A DNA stretch of 64,000 nucleotides from Clostridium sp. (GTDB lineage: Bacteria > Bacillota > Clostridia > Clostridiales > Clostridiaceae). Each line of letters begins with the position of its first letter. The stretch's first letter is position 1. This document shows positions 37,801-47,949 of the stretch, piece after piece. The notes beneath the pieces were generated by a model that had not been told where the DNA came from, searched no databases, and worked only from the letters and a program-made list of their open reading frames with translations. The translations under genes were made by a program, and so were the position numbers. The stretch lies in NCBI RefSeq assembly GCF_022482905.1, contig NZ_JAKVOI010000001.1, forward strand, positions 993,958 through 1,057,957. Reading direction: 5' to 3'.

Positions 37801-39093
37801 ATGGATAATGTAAAAGAACAAAGTACTAGAGAAAATATTTTTAATATTCAAACATATAGGCTGAGAAATATTGTTAAGTATGCTTATGAGAATGTTCCAT
37901 TTTACAGACAGAAATTTGATGCAATAGGATTGCTGCCGGAAGACATAAAATCACTTGAAGATGTCAAGTTCATTCCATTTACAACAAAACAGGATTTAAG
38001 AAATAACTATCCATATGGAATGTTTGCTGCACCTATGGATAAAATTGTAAGGATACATGCTTCCTCCGGAACAACAGGGACACAAACTATAGTTGGATAT
38101 ACGAAAAAGGACATTGCAATGTGGTCTGGTATAATAGCCGATACCCTGAGAAGATATGGGGTAACAAAAAATGATATAGTCCAAATTTCATATGGATATG
38201 GATTGTTTACTGGAGGACTTGGAATCCACTATGGTGTAGAAAATCTTGGAGCTTCCGTTATACCAATGTCTGGTGGCAATACTGAAAAACAGATATTGAC
38301 CATGAAAAATTTTGGCGTAACAGTACTTGCATGCACTCCATCTTATGCACTGCATATATATGACACAATGGTAAAAATGGGAATATCACCTGAAGATCTC
38401 AATCTTAGAATCGGTGTTTTTGGAGCAGAACCATGGTCTGATGAGATGAGAAATGATATTGAAAAAAAGTTTAAATTTAAAGCATATGATATATACGGAT
38501 TAAGTGAAGTTATGGGACCTGGAGTGGCTGGTGAATGCTGTTTGCAAAATGGGCTCCATATAAATGAGGAATATTTTCTACCTGAAGTAATTGACCCGGC
38601 AACTTTAAGAAATACTGAGCACGGTGAAGAAGGAGAACTTGTTTTTACAACATTGCTAAAAGAAGGACTTCCTATTTTAAGATATAGGACAAGGGATATA
38701 TCCTCCATTGAATACGATGAATGTGAATGTGGATGCCCGTTTGTCAGGATGAAAAGGATATGCGGAAGAAGTGATGATATGATGATTATAAGAGGAGTTA
38801 ATGTATATCCTATACAAATTGAAAAAGTGCTTTTGAGTTTCAAACAACTCTCACCTAATTATATGTTGACTATAGATAGAAAAAACAATCTTGATCAGCT
38901 GATAATTTCAATAGAGCTTCGTGAAAGTCTACAAGCTTATGGAAGAGAAAATTTATCTCAGTTGCATAAAAATATCAATACAAAGCTGCATAATATGCTG
39001 CAGATATACTGCAATATAGACTTGCTCAATCCTGGAACTATAACTAGAAGTGAAGGAAAAGCTAAAAGGATATTTGATAGAAGGGCAATATAA
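37801..39093 (+). CDS. Phenylacetate-CoA ligase-like adenylate-forming enzyme
   Basis: 430 residues, the size of PaaK proteins. The AMP-binding P-loop is SSGTTGTQTIVGYT (about 80-93). SGGNTEKQ, YGLSEVMGPGVAGEC and RTRDIS are family segments, and the C-terminal AMP-ligase domain has GRSDDMMIIRGVNVYP. It activates an aryl acid such as phenylacetate or indoleacetate to its CoA thioester. AAGGAG lies 9 bases before the ATG at 37801. It converges on the KAS III-like gene. The acid substrate is not visible. Confidence 0.9.
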   Translation: MDNVKEQSTRENIFNIQTYRLRNIVKYAYENVPFYRQKFDAIGLLPEDIKSLEDVKFIPFTTKQDLRNNYPYGMFAAPMDKIVRIHASSGTTGTQTIVGYTKKDIAMWSGIIADTLRRYGVTKNDIVQISYGYGLFTGGLGIHYGVENLGASVIPMSGGNTEKQILTMKNFGVTVLACTPSYALHIYDTMVKMGISPEDLNLRIGVFGAEPWSDEMRNDIEKKFKFKAYDIYGLSEVMGPGVAGECCLQNGLHINEEYFLPEVIDPATLRNTEHGEEGELVFTTLLKEGLPILRYRTRDISSIEYDECECGCPFVRMKRICGRSDDMMIIRGVNVYPIQIEKVLLSFKQLSPNYMLTIDRKNNLDQLIISIELRESLQAYGRENLSQLHKNINTKLHNMLQIYCNIDLLNPGTITRSEGKAKRIFDRRAI

Positions 39094-39097
39094 AAAA

Positions 39098-39125
39098 AGA
39101 AGGGGTATTTTAAAACACCTCTTCT
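39098..39125 (-). terminator. Terminator of the KAS III-like gene
   Basis: AGAAGGGGT (39098-39106) pairs with ACCTCTTCT (39117-39125). On the minus strand a run of seven T follows, so it mainly serves the minus-strand gene. Confidence 0.8.
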
Positions 39126-39148
39126 AGTCTTGTGAAAGGTTTTGTCTA

Positions 39149-40159
39149 CTAGAATTGATAAAGCAGTGAACACATTGCCACACCTGCACCAACGGAACAG
39201 AATACTGCTTTTGAATTTTCCTTTATTTTTTTGTTTTGAATAGTTTCGTGCAGTGCAAACATAGGACTTGTTGTTCCGGTGTAGCCATATTTGTCACCTA
39301 TGTATGTAAATTTGTCCCAATAATTTTTAATATTAAGCAATTTTGCAGTTTCCATTATAAACTGTTTTGAGTATTGAGATAAAAAGAAGTATTCAATTTC
39401 ATCTGTAGAAAAATTGTATGTGGATTCAAATTCATATATTGCCTTGCTCCATTCCAAAGCAAAAAAATCAAGGTGAAAAGGGGTCCACTGCTGTTTTTTA
39501 TCGTATTCGCTTGTTGAGTTGAGTCGGGCTTTGGTAAGGCCGCAGCTTGGTGAAACAATTGTATTGTAGTATTCGGATTTTGTACAGTATTTTGAATCCA
39601 GTACTCCTCTTTGAATATCTTCTTCGACACATTCAAGAACTACTGCCGCACCGCCATCTCCGGAAGCTGGATAGGTATATTTGCAATCGCTTCTGGCAAT
39701 TGAAGATACTAGCAAGCCGCCTGCCACGAGCGCATATTTTATATTTTTACTTGTCTTCATATAACGACTTATTTGATCCATTGCAACTATCATTCCGACA
39801 CAATTAGAGTTCAGGTCATATACAGTATGCGCATTTGATGCTTTTAGTTCGTGGTTTATCATAACGGCATTGGAAGGAGACAAATATTCAGGTGTATCTG
39901 AAGAAAATACTATGGCGTCAAGCTGATTTGCAGATATACCGGCATTTTGAAGTGCTTTTTTCGAGGCCTCTATTGACATGGTTAATGCATTTTCCCTATC
40001 GTTGTCAACTAGATACCTTTCTTTCCTGCCCAGGTTGTCAAGAAAATTGGTTATATCCTTTCCAAATTTTTTAAAATGCTTGATATAATAATCATTGTAA
40101 ACTTTTTTAGAAGGGTGGTATATGCCTGTCCCTATAATATTAACGTTTTTGTACTTCAA
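39149..40159 (-). CDS. KAS III/FabH-like thiolase-fold protein with altered active site
   Basis: 336 residues, FabH length. The N-terminal GTGIYHPSKKV and the nucleophile Cys at about 120 (DLNSNCVGM) match beta-ketoacyl-ACP synthase III. The His motif (HQAN in FabH) aligns with SQYSK, and the Asn motif (GNTS) aligns with GYTG. So the canonical His and Asn appear absent. Relatives with altered triads act as acyltransferases or condense unusual acyl groups. GAGGAAT lies ahead of the ATG on the minus strand. It is not in a fatty-acid cluster. Function is unassigned beyond the fold. Confidence 0.78.
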   Translation of the reverse strand: MKYKNVNIIGTGIYHPSKKVYNDYYIKHFKKFGKDITNFLDNLGRKERYLVDNDRENALTMSIEASKKALQNAGISANQLDAIVFSSDTPEYLSPSNAVMINHELKASNAHTVYDLNSNCVGMIVAMDQISRYMKTSKNIKYALVAGGLLVSSIARSDCKYTYPASGDGGAAVVLECVEEDIQRGVLDSKYCTKSEYYNTIVSPSCGLTKARLNSTSEYDKKQQWTPFHLDFFALEWSKAIYEFESTYNFSTDEIEYFFLSQYSKQFIMETAKLLNIKNYWDKFTYIGDKYGYTGTTSPMFALHETIQNKKIKENSKAVFCSVGAGVAMCSLLYQF

Positions 40160-40334
40160 TATGAGATTCCTCCTTGATATATATTAGCATAGCTGCTGGG
40201 TATGATTGTAAGATTAAAACAATTAATTTAATAAAAAAGTTAATATAACTAAAATTTATGTTATAATATAACATATTATAGCATAAATTTTAAAATTAGA
40301 CTAAATTATTTAAATATACTTTTGGAGGTGTAAG

Positions 40335-41867
40335 ATGGAAAATAAAGAAAGTAGTATATTGAGTTTTAACAAAAAAACTCTTAAATTTGTATTGATTATA
40401 TATTCTATAAGCTGCCTTTTGTCACTTATGTTTTTTTATGGCTTAAAAATATTTGGATTAAATACAAGCATAACAACAAATTCTTTGATTACATTATGTT
40501 TTCTTGTCATAGTTTATTCATTAATATTTTTTAAATGCTACAGAGCTACGGTGAAAAAAGATAAATTCAACGAAAGGGCTTTTAAGATTACGAAGCTTGT
40601 AGTTTTATTCATAACTTATTTTCACTATATGTTTTTAAATTTTACTATGAACTTGAATGAGATGTGGCTTACAATTTTTTTCTTCGTAATTTTGGGAGCA
40701 CTGTTTTTTGATATAAAAATGATTGTTTCTTCCATAATATTGAGCATATTATGTCAGGCGGTATTGTTTGTAAGCAGACCATCAATTTTACCGGGCGGGC
40801 GAATGATGCTTGCTGAAATGAGTATGAGAATAGTTGCTATAGTATTGATACTATCTGGAATATTTATGATCGTATATTTTTCAGCTAAATTGTTGAAGGA
40901 AATTACTGAAAAGGAAGCCCGAATTAGAGATGAAAATAAAAAAATGGCAAATGTATTTAAAAACATATCTGAGTTTTCAAACACTATTTTAGCATCCAGT
41001 GAAAGCTTGAGTGCGGTTATAGAGGAACAGACAAGTTCTCTTCAGGAGGTCTCGGGAGCAAGTAATAATGCAGCTAATGAATCAGAAGAAATACTCAATA
41101 AATCAAATAAGAATAAACACATACTGGATACTCTGCTGGGTGCAAATGAAGTCGTTGCAGAAAAAGCCAAAGCCAGTGAAACAAAGATAAAAGGATTTAT
41201 TGATGCTACGGATAAAAATCAAAAATCACTAAATGATACAATTTCAATTATTACAGATATAAAAAATAGTATAGATGAAACATTTAATTCTACAAGGGAG
41301 CTTGAGAAAAAATCAAGCAAGGTAGACGAAATATTGAATCTTATAGGAAGAATATCTGAAGATACCAATCTTCTGGCACTCAATGCATCAATAGAGGCTG
41401 CTAGAGCAGGCAAATATGGAAATGGTTTTGCAGTTGTAGCTGAAGAAATAAGAAAACTTGCAGAAAATACAAAAAAATCACTTGAAGAAGTAGTGCAAAT
41501 AGTGGAAGATCTTAAGAATAACATTTATGTAGTTGAACATCAAATGACTTCCAATACTGAAAAATCTAAAATGGGAAATAATCTGATCAATAACACTAAT
41601 AAGAGTTTAAATGAAATGATTCTGAATTTAAAATCCTTTAGCGATGATATTGTAGATATAAGCACTGCATCCAATACTCTTTTAACGGAAACCAAAAATG
41701 TAGTTAAATTTAATGAGGAGGTCTCCGGTGTTACAGAAAATACGATATCAAAGTATAAGACTGTAACGGATGAAATAGGACAAAGTGCTGCTGCAAGTGA
41801 AGAAATTGAAGCAAATATAAATGAACTTAGAAATGTTGCAGTAGATATGAACAAGCTTATTAAATGA
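40335..41867 (+). CDS. Polytopic chemoreceptor (MCP) with about six membrane helices
   Basis: 510 residues. About six hydrophobic helices fill residues 15-200 in place of an external sensor. The cytoplasmic MCP signalling domain follows, with hairpin [23 protein letters not shown] (about 345-365). No HAMP is obvious. Such receptors sense membrane or energy signals. TTTGGAGGTG precedes the ATG. Monocistronic; a large hairpin lies downstream. Confidence 0.87.
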   Translation: MENKESSILSFNKKTLKFVLIIYSISCLLSLMFFYGLKIFGLNTSITTNSLITLCFLVIVYSLIFFKCYRATVKKDKFNERAFKITKLVVLFITYFHYMFLNFTMNLNEMWLTIFFFVILGALFFDIKMIVSSIILSILCQAVLFVSRPSILPGGRMMLAEMSMRIVAIVLILSGIFMIVYFSAKLLKEITEKEARIRDENKKMANVFKNISEFSNTILASSESLSAVIEEQTSSLQEVSGASNNAANESEEILNKSNKNKHILDTLLGANEVVAEKAKASETKIKGFIDATDKNQKSLNDTISIITDIKNSIDETFNSTRELEKKSSKVDEILNLIGRISEDTNLLALNASIEAARAGKYGNGFAVVAEEIRKLAENTKKSLEEVVQIVEDLKNNIYVVEHQMTSNTEKSKMGNNLINNTNKSLNEMILNLKSFSDDIVDISTASNTLLTETKNVVKFNEEVSGVTENTISKYKTVTDEIGQSAAASEEIEANINELRNVAVDMNKLIK

Positions 41868-41896
41868 TGAAGATAATTTATATAAATTAGAAAAAA

Positions 41897-41949
41897 GCCT
41901 TTATACATCTATTCTATTTTGTAAAAATAGAATAGCCTGTAATAAAGGC
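41897..41949. terminator. Nested hairpin between convergent genes
   Basis: The outer stem GCCTTTAT (41897-41904) pairs with ATAAAGGC (41942-41949). The inner stem ATTCTATTTT (41911-41920) pairs perfectly with AAAATAGAAT (41924-41933). On the minus strand the outer arm is followed by six T. It probably ends both the chemoreceptor transcript and the small minus-strand gene. Confidence 0.7.
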
Positions 41950-42081
41950 CTAATTCAAATGTTTCTTGTTTTTTCTGTTTGAAGGAGAAGTTTTTTCTCG
42001 GACTTCAAAGCATTCAGCTAAACATTCATCAATAATATCAGGAGTTATCAAAACAGGTTCTTTATCATGAAATTTATTCAA
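41950..42081 (-). CDS. Small protein of unknown function (43 residues)
   Basis: On the minus strand a TTG at 42081-42079 follows GGCGGTG by 6 bases and opens 43 codons to a TAG. The product begins MNKFHDKEPVLITPDIIDEC, is acidic in the middle with two Cys (DECLAEC), and ends in a strongly basic tail (NRKNKKHLN). There is no signal peptide or membrane helix. The good ribosome site and the terminator directly after it support a real gene. I do not recognise the family. It could be a conserved clostridial mini-protein, or chance. Confidence 0.5.
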   Translation of the reverse strand: MNKFHDKEPVLITPDIIDECLAECFEVREKTSPSNRKNKKHLN

Positions 42082-42413
42082 TTGTTTCACCGCCTTTCAT
42101 ATATTAGCTTTATTATATACTTATAATACAGATCTGTCAATTGGAGCTTTATTAAAATTTAAAAATATTTTATAATGAAATTTTAAAAGAATTAATATAT
42201 GGAATTTTCTCATAATTTTAATTAAAGTCAAATATAACAAAGAATTGGCTTATAAAAGTCAATGAAAATACTATGCTGTTATTATAATTTAATTTACATA
42301 ATTAACGACAGAATTATAAAGTACACATTTATTTAACATATTTTTGTTAAGATTCAGTTAATTCTATAGATTAGTTTTAATAAAATTATAGCTGCCAATT
42401 TAAAACTGGCAAA
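42082..42413. other. Gene-free AT-rich interval
   Basis: About 330 bases between the small minus-strand gene and the XRE regulator. It is very AT-rich with no convincing open frame or strong hairpin. It presumably holds the promoter of the small gene and the 3' end of the regulator transcript. Near 42403-42413 a short AAACTGGCAAAC stretch hints at a weak terminator. Confidence 0.4.
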
Positions 42414-42749
42414 CTAATTATTTTCCTGTTCTTCAATCAATATATCAAGAAATCTGGAAATAAATCGTATGTTTTTATCACTGCATTTATTGAGTTTTTT
42501 AGCAATTTCATCCTTTATATATTCCCTTGATACATATATTGAATCCAATAATACCAAATCAGGGGTTACCTGCAAACTATTACATATCTTTAAAAGTGTC
42601 TCAATACTTGGAATAGACCTATTTCTTTCAATATTGCTTATGTAATTGTTTGAAAGACCTGTCATTTCGGCCAGCTGTTCCTGGGTAATATCATTGTCTT
42701 TGCGGATTGATCTAATTCTTTCACCTAATTTTTTATAATTTATTTCCAT
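42414..42749 (-). CDS. XRE-family helix-turn-helix regulator
   Basis: 111 residues. The HTH_3 domain is at about 6-62 (LGERIRSIRKDNDITQEQLAEMTGLS, recognition helix NNYISNIERNRS). A C-terminal helical tail of about 45 residues is acidic. AGGTGG precedes the ATG at 42749; GTG at 42758 is inside that site. It is transcribed away from the GGDEF-EAL gene, so it could control either direction of the shared upstream region. Target unknown. Confidence 0.85.
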   Translation of the reverse strand: MEINYKKLGERIRSIRKDNDITQEQLAEMTGLSNNYISNIERNRSIPSIETLLKICNSLQVTPDLVLLDSIYVSREYIKDEIAKKLNKCSDKNIRFISRFLDILIEEQENN

Positions 42750-43006
42750 ATGCACCACCTAATCTGACTTTAATAATTTTTTAAATAATATATAACAAAT
42801 TAGAAGTGTATAATACACTTGTAATTGTAAAAAAAATTGTATATACTTAAAATATATATAATAAAATGTAAAAAGAGGAAGAATTGTGACATGGTTTAAC
42901 TGGCAAAAAACGTATTTTATATTTATAAAATATGTTATATAATATATATTATGTTTTTTATGTTATACTTAAAAGACATTGCCTTTTAAAGGGAGGTGAG
43001 GTTTAA

Positions 43007-44695
43007 TTGAATATAAAAAAGAAGTATGAATTTGTCCTAAATAATCTCAATGAAGTAATTGTAGAGTGGAACTCACAAAAAAATAAATTCTATTACTCTA
43101 ATAATTGGAAAAATATTACAGGATATGATGTATATGATAAGAAAAATTTTTTTAATGAATTAAAAAATATCATTTTACCTGAAGATATATATATACTGGA
43201 TAATACTTTGATGGAATATATGGAAAAAGATCTTGATTATTTTAACTGTGAATACAGGATAAGGACTAAAGATGGAAAAATAAAATGGATTTTGCATAAA
43301 GGTAAAAAAGTAAATAATAGTGATAAAAGTTGTAGTGTGACGATAAATTATATATCAGATATTACATACAAGAAAGTGTATGAAGATGAAATAAGATATC
43401 TTGCTTATTATGATACTACAACCAATTTGCCTAATAAGCTATTTCTGATAAAGAAATTAAATGAATATTTAAGTAAATTCAATCTAGTGCCTAATTTTAA
43501 AATGTCCTTGATTGTAGTTGATGTTGATAAATTCAAAACAATAGATAATATATACGGCAGTGAATTGGGAGACAGTTTGTTAAAAAAAGTTGCAGAAACT
43601 TTACAAATACAGTTAAAAGAAAATGATATCCTATCCAGTCTTGATAGAGACAAGTTTGCTATTTTAGTTACTGATTTCAAGGAAGTAGATGACATAGAAT
43701 CCAGAGTTGAAAAATTTCTAAAAATGTTTGATAAAATAATTGAAATTGACAATAAAAAATTATATATAACTGTGAGCATAGGTATATCATTTTATTTTAA
43801 AAATATAAAAGATGCCGGTGAGATGCTCAAGATGTCTGACATAGCACTTTTAAATTCCAAGAAAAGTGGTAAAAATAGCTATTCGATTTATAGTGAGAGT
43901 ATGAATAATAATCTTGCAGACAGAGTGAAAATTGAGATTGAATTGAAAGAGGCTATAGCAAAAAAAGAGTTTGTGTTATATTATCAACCTCAAATTGATA
44001 CGAATATTAGTCAAATTTACGGGGTGGAAGCTTTATTAAGGTGGAATCATCCTCAACGGGGAATTATATCACCGGGATACTTTATAGATATTGCCGAACA
44101 AAATGGCATGATAAATGAAATTGGAAAACTTGTATTGTATGAAGCCTGTAGTCAGTTTAAAGAATTGGATAGTTTAGGATATGGAAATATTCATATGTCA
44201 GTAAATATATCAGAAAATCAATTGGAAGACGATTCTTTTTTAAAGTTTGTGGAGCATGTATTAGACAAAACAGAAGTAACCCCAAATTGTCTTTGTTTCG
44301 AAATAACGGAAAGGATACTTATGAATCCGGCAAAAAAGGTGCTGGACACTCTTTTCAAGTTCAAGGATATGGGCATAAAAATATTTGTTGATGATTTTGG
44401 AATAAAGTATTCTTCATTAAGCTATCTGACATATCTTCCTCTGGATGGAATTAAAATAGACAAATCATTTATTGATGAAATTGAAAGTTCCAGTAAAGCT
44501 CTTATAATTCTCAAAAATATTGTAAATCTAGCACATGAACTAAATCTTGAAATTGTGGCAGAAGGAGTTGAAACTAAAGGGCAGTTGGGCTATTTAAAGA
44601 ATATAGCCTGCAGTAAGATACAGGGATTCATATTTAGCAGACCGCTTTCTTTTGACAAATTAGCTGAAAAATTAAAGTATGAACAGTTTAAATAA
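43007..44695 (+). CDS. PAS-GGDEF-EAL protein, probable c-di-GMP phosphodiesterase
   Basis: 562 residues. An N-terminal PAS/PAC segment (about 1-125) ends in the ISDITYKK linker. In the diguanylate-cyclase-like domain the GGDEF signature is degraded to LDRDKF, so synthase activity is unlikely. The EAL domain keeps [32 protein letters not shown] and EGVET, which supply the metal and catalytic residues. TTG start at 43007 behind GGGAGGTGAGG. The chemoreceptor at 44716 follows after 20 bases, suggesting one operon joining c-di-GMP turnover and chemotaxis. Confidence 0.9.
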   Translation: MNIKKKYEFVLNNLNEVIVEWNSQKNKFYYSNNWKNITGYDVYDKKNFFNELKNIILPEDIYILDNTLMEYMEKDLDYFNCEYRIRTKDGKIKWILHKGKKVNNSDKSCSVTINYISDITYKKVYEDEIRYLAYYDTTTNLPNKLFLIKKLNEYLSKFNLVPNFKMSLIVVDVDKFKTIDNIYGSELGDSLLKKVAETLQIQLKENDILSSLDRDKFAILVTDFKEVDDIESRVEKFLKMFDKIIEIDNKKLYITVSIGISFYFKNIKDAGEMLKMSDIALLNSKKSGKNSYSIYSESMNNNLADRVKIEIELKEAIAKKEFVLYYQPQIDTNISQIYGVEALLRWNHPQRGIISPGYFIDIAEQNGMINEIGKLVLYEACSQFKELDSLGYGNIHMSVNISENQLEDDSFLKFVEHVLDKTEVTPNCLCFEITERILMNPAKKVLDTLFKFKDMGIKIFVDDFGIKYSSLSYLTYLPLDGIKIDKSFIDEIESSSKALIILKNIVNLAHELNLEIVAEGVETKGQLGYLKNIACSKIQGFIFSRPLSFDKLAEKLKYEQFK

Positions 44696-44715
44696 TAAGG
44701 TTGGGTGAATTTTTT

Positions 44716-45960
44716 ATGAAGGTAAAAACAGAATTGACTATAAGTTTTTTAATCATGATGTCATTTATTGCAGGTATTGGAATTGTAGGAATTACTACGT
44801 TTCCCTATAAGGATGTCATAACAACAATATTGATAATAACAGGAATAGTTGCAGCGTTGCTTTTTAGCTTTATTATACCGAGAAAGATAAATAAATACAT
44901 TTTTAAAGTAGTAGATATATCTAAAAGTCTGGCCAATTTTGATTTCACAGGTGAACACGAAATTGAAACAAACAACGAATTTGCTCAAATATTTGAAGCT
45001 CTGAAAAAAGCACAGTCGAATATTAGAGAACTTATAAAGACGATTGGAGAAAATTCACAGAATATAAGTTCTTCGAGCCAGGAACTTTCCGCAATTTCAG
45101 AAGAATTATCTGCAAAAGTTATGAATATAGACGAGAGTGTGGCAAATATAACTTCAGGAATTGAGGAAAGAAGTGCCACAGCGGAAGAAATAACAGCATC
45201 CATTGAAGAAGTTGAGTCAAGTATCAATGAATTATCGGGAAGGGCTGTGGATGGCAGTAATAATGCGAGTAACTCAAAGGAGAAGTCAACTGCTTCCCGG
45301 ATAAGAGGGAAAAAGGCTGTAGAAAAGGTAAGAAGCATGTATTCAGAGAAGAGAAAGAAGATGCTTCAATCCATTGAGGATGGGAAAATAGTGGCCAGCA
45401 TAAGTACTATGGCTGATACCATAGCTGGTATAGCTGAACAGATAAATCTTCTTTCGTTAAATGCGGCTATTGAATCTGCGAGAGCCGGAGAACATGGAAA
45501 AGGATTTGCAGTAGTTGCAGATGAGGTGGGTAAACTTGCGGAGCAGTCTTCAGGTGCAGTAATTAATATTAAGGATACCATAACAAAAGTTCAAACTGCA
45601 TTTTTTAATCTTTCACAGGAGAGCAGGGATATATTGAAGTTTGTAAATGAGGATGTACATAGTGAGTTTGAGAAATTCATGCAAATCAGTACAGAATACT
45701 ATAATGATTCTGAATTTTTAAGCAAGATGTCCGAGGAAATGGCATCCATGGCAGAAGAACTTACAGCTACAATAAATCAGGTAAGTGAAGCTGTTCAAAA
45801 TATGGCAAATACTTCACAGAAGTCTTCAGAGCATGCTGAAGCAATAAAGTCCAATATAGATGAAACTACCAAGGCTGTAGAACAGGTAGCACAGTCGGCT
45901 GCGGAGCAGGCGGTTGTTGCCCAGAAATTGAATGGCATGGTAATGAAATTCAAAATATAA
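44716..45960 (+). CDS. Chemoreceptor without external sensor domain
   Basis: 414 residues. Two hydrophobic helices (about 7-27 and 34-54) are separated by a very short loop, then a degenerate HAMP-like segment and an MCP domain. The hairpin is [22 protein letters not shown], with several changes from the usual [17 protein letters not shown]. It is the same layout as the receptor at 26116. The ATG at 44716 is used; the upstream TTG belongs to the leader. Probably co-transcribed with the EAL protein. Confidence 0.88.
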   Translation: MKVKTELTISFLIMMSFIAGIGIVGITTFPYKDVITTILIITGIVAALLFSFIIPRKINKYIFKVVDISKSLANFDFTGEHEIETNNEFAQIFEALKKAQSNIRELIKTIGENSQNISSSSQELSAISEELSAKVMNIDESVANITSGIEERSATAEEITASIEEVESSINELSGRAVDGSNNASNSKEKSTASRIRGKKAVEKVRSMYSEKRKKMLQSIEDGKIVASISTMADTIAGIAEQINLLSLNAAIESARAGEHGKGFAVVADEVGKLAEQSSGAVINIKDTITKVQTAFFNLSQESRDILKFVNEDVHSEFEKFMQISTEYYNDSEFLSKMSEEMASMAEELTATINQVSEAVQNMANTSQKSSEHAEAIKSNIDETTKAVEQVAQSAAEQAVVAQKLNGMVMKFKI

Positions 45961-45962
45961 TT

Positions 45963-46003
45963 ATAGAAAATCCAATTTCATTCTGTGAAATTGGATTTTC
46001 TAT
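45963..46003. terminator. Perfect 18-bp hairpin
   Basis: 45963-45980 and 45986-46003 are exact reverse complements around a TTCTG loop, immediately after the chemoreceptor stop. The right arm contains TTTTC, but no long T tract follows. Confidence 0.8.
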
Positions 46004-46050
46004 ATGATAAAATAGTAAATAGTATATTGCTTTAAGAAAGGAAGAATTTC

Positions 46051-46989
46051 ATGAAGACCATAAAGAGAATATCATCAATAGGACTCGGTGCAATAGGCTG
46101 TGCCTATAACAGCAAATTATACGATTTAAATCCGGAAGGATTGAGAGTTATAGCAGGAGGTGAAAGAGCTGATAGATATAGAAGGGATGGATTTATAATA
46201 AATGGGAAGCGCTATGACTTCATGTATGTGGACCCCAAAGACAGATGTGAACCGGCAGATTTGATTATTGTTTCAGTGAAGGCAAATCAATTGAAACAAG
46301 CTGTTGAGGATATAAAAAATCATGTAGGAGATAATACTATAATAATATCTCTCATGAATGGTATTACAAGTGAAAAAATAATAGGAAGCAAGTATGGAAT
46401 GGACAAGATGCTTTATGCACTTTGTATAGCCATTGATGGAAACCGTAGAGGTAGTCACATCGAATTTTCAAGTTACGGAAGTATAGCTTTTGGAGAAGAG
46501 AATAATAGATATCATTCAGAAAAAGTAAAGGCTGTGGAGGATCTTTTTGAAAGAGCAGGGATTCAATATGAAATTCCTGAGGATATGAAAAAATCAATGT
46601 GGTACAAATTTATGATAAATGTTGGAATAAACCAGACATCAGCAGTACTTGGAGCAACTTATGGATTGTTCCAGAATAATGACAATGCAAGAAAATTTAT
46701 GGAATCTGCCATGTGGGAAGTAATAAGATTGTCTCAAAAAGCTGGAGCCAATTTAAATGGAAATGATATCAAAAAGTGGTATGAAGTACTGGACACAATG
46801 CCTAAAGACAGCGGGACATCCATGTTTCAGGACATCAAATATGGAAGGGATACCGAGGTTGATATGTTTGCTGGTACTGTATGTGAATTGGGGGAGAAAT
46901 ACAATGTGGACACTCCGGTAAATAATACACTTTTAAATATAATAAAAGTAATTGAGAAGACTAAAGTACTGGCTTGTAAAGATTATTAA
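46051..46989 (+). CDS. Ketopantoate reductase-family protein (PanE/ApbA-like)
   Basis: 312 residues. The N-terminal NADP site is GLGAIGCAY (about 11-19). VSVKANQL carries the conserved Lys of the family, and the C-terminal helical domain has KSMWYKFMINVGINQTSAVL, holding the catalytic Lys/Asn pair. It may reduce ketopantoate or another 2-oxoacid. It is not next to other pantothenate genes and is followed by an MBL-fold and a GNAT gene, so its role there is open. GGAAGG precedes the ATG. Confidence 0.8.
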   Translation: MKTIKRISSIGLGAIGCAYNSKLYDLNPEGLRVIAGGERADRYRRDGFIINGKRYDFMYVDPKDRCEPADLIIVSVKANQLKQAVEDIKNHVGDNTIIISLMNGITSEKIIGSKYGMDKMLYALCIAIDGNRRGSHIEFSSYGSIAFGEENNRYHSEKVKAVEDLFERAGIQYEIPEDMKKSMWYKFMINVGINQTSAVLGATYGLFQNNDNARKFMESAMWEVIRLSQKAGANLNGNDIKKWYEVLDTMPKDSGTSMFQDIKYGRDTEVDMFAGTVCELGEKYNVDTPVNNTLLNIIKVIEKTKVLACKDY

Positions 46990-47021
46990 TATAAAATTTA
47001 GTAGTGGATTTGGAGATAATT

Positions 47022-47915
47022 ATGTTGGTAGATAATATAAGAGGTAATACATTTTACCTTGATACGGGAATATCAGATGTATCTTTTTACAAAATTGATG
47101 ACAATGAAATTATAATGCTTGATTCGGGAATGGCTCACGGTGGAAGAAATATAATAGATGAATTTCTTAAAAAAAGCGGATACAAGGTTGCCGGCATAAT
47201 ATGTACACATGCACATATAGACCATGTAGGAAATAATACATATTTGAAGGAAAAATACGGATGTTATGTTGCCATGCCATATTATGAAGCATTTACCTGC
47301 AGCTCGGTAGTTGGACTAAAGGTTTACTATGGTTCATTGACATTATCTGAAGTTGAAAAACATTTTGGACATATGGTATGTAAAACCGATATTATGATTT
47401 CCGACAGTCAAAATTCAGTGTCCTTATGCGGTGTGGAATTTAAAGTTGTGCATACTCCGGGGCACAGTCCAGGGCATATATGCATTGTTACACCGGATGA
47501 TGTAGGATATCTGGGAGATGCCCTTATAAGCCATGATGTTATGAAAAGTGCCAAAATGCCATATGCCTATATGCTGAAGCAGGATCTGGAAAGCAAAATG
47601 AAGCTTTATGATTTACACTGCAGCGATTATATATTGTCACATAAAGGTGTATATGATAATATTACGGGGCTTATAGAGGATAATATATACTTTTATAAAA
47701 ATAGAGCCATGAATATATTAAGAAATATGGATGGAGCCATGAAATTGGAGGATATTTTCAGTACTGTTGTAAAAGACTTTAATATTCCTATAAACAGCAT
47801 CTATAAATATAATGTAATAGAGAGGATGCTGGTTTCATATCTTGAGTATCTTGAAGAGGTGGGACTTATAAAGCAGGATGTATATGATAAAGAACTCAAG
47901 TATTCGAGAATTTAA
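47022..47915 (+). CDS. Metallo-beta-lactamase-fold hydrolase
   Basis: 297 residues. The metal motif THAHIDHVG (HxHxDH, about 63-71), HTPGHSPGHIC (third-site His), GDALISHD and SHKGVYD give a complete set of zinc ligands. An extra C-terminal winged-helix-like region resembles the C-domain of many MBL proteins (MNILRNMDGAMKLEDI). It probably hydrolyses a thioester or lactone. GGAG lies 6 bases before the ATG at 47022. Probably co-transcribed with the reductase upstream. Substrate unknown. Confidence 0.83.
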   Translation: MLVDNIRGNTFYLDTGISDVSFYKIDDNEIIMLDSGMAHGGRNIIDEFLKKSGYKVAGIICTHAHIDHVGNNTYLKEKYGCYVAMPYYEAFTCSSVVGLKVYYGSLTLSEVEKHFGHMVCKTDIMISDSQNSVSLCGVEFKVVHTPGHSPGHICIVTPDDVGYLGDALISHDVMKSAKMPYAYMLKQDLESKMKLYDLHCSDYILSHKGVYDNITGLIEDNIYFYKNRAMNILRNMDGAMKLEDIFSTVVKDFNIPINSIYKYNVIERMLVSYLEYLEEVGLIKQDVYDKELKYSRI

Positions 47916-47949
47916 TTTGTATTAATTTTAATTACAGATTGGAGCGGCG

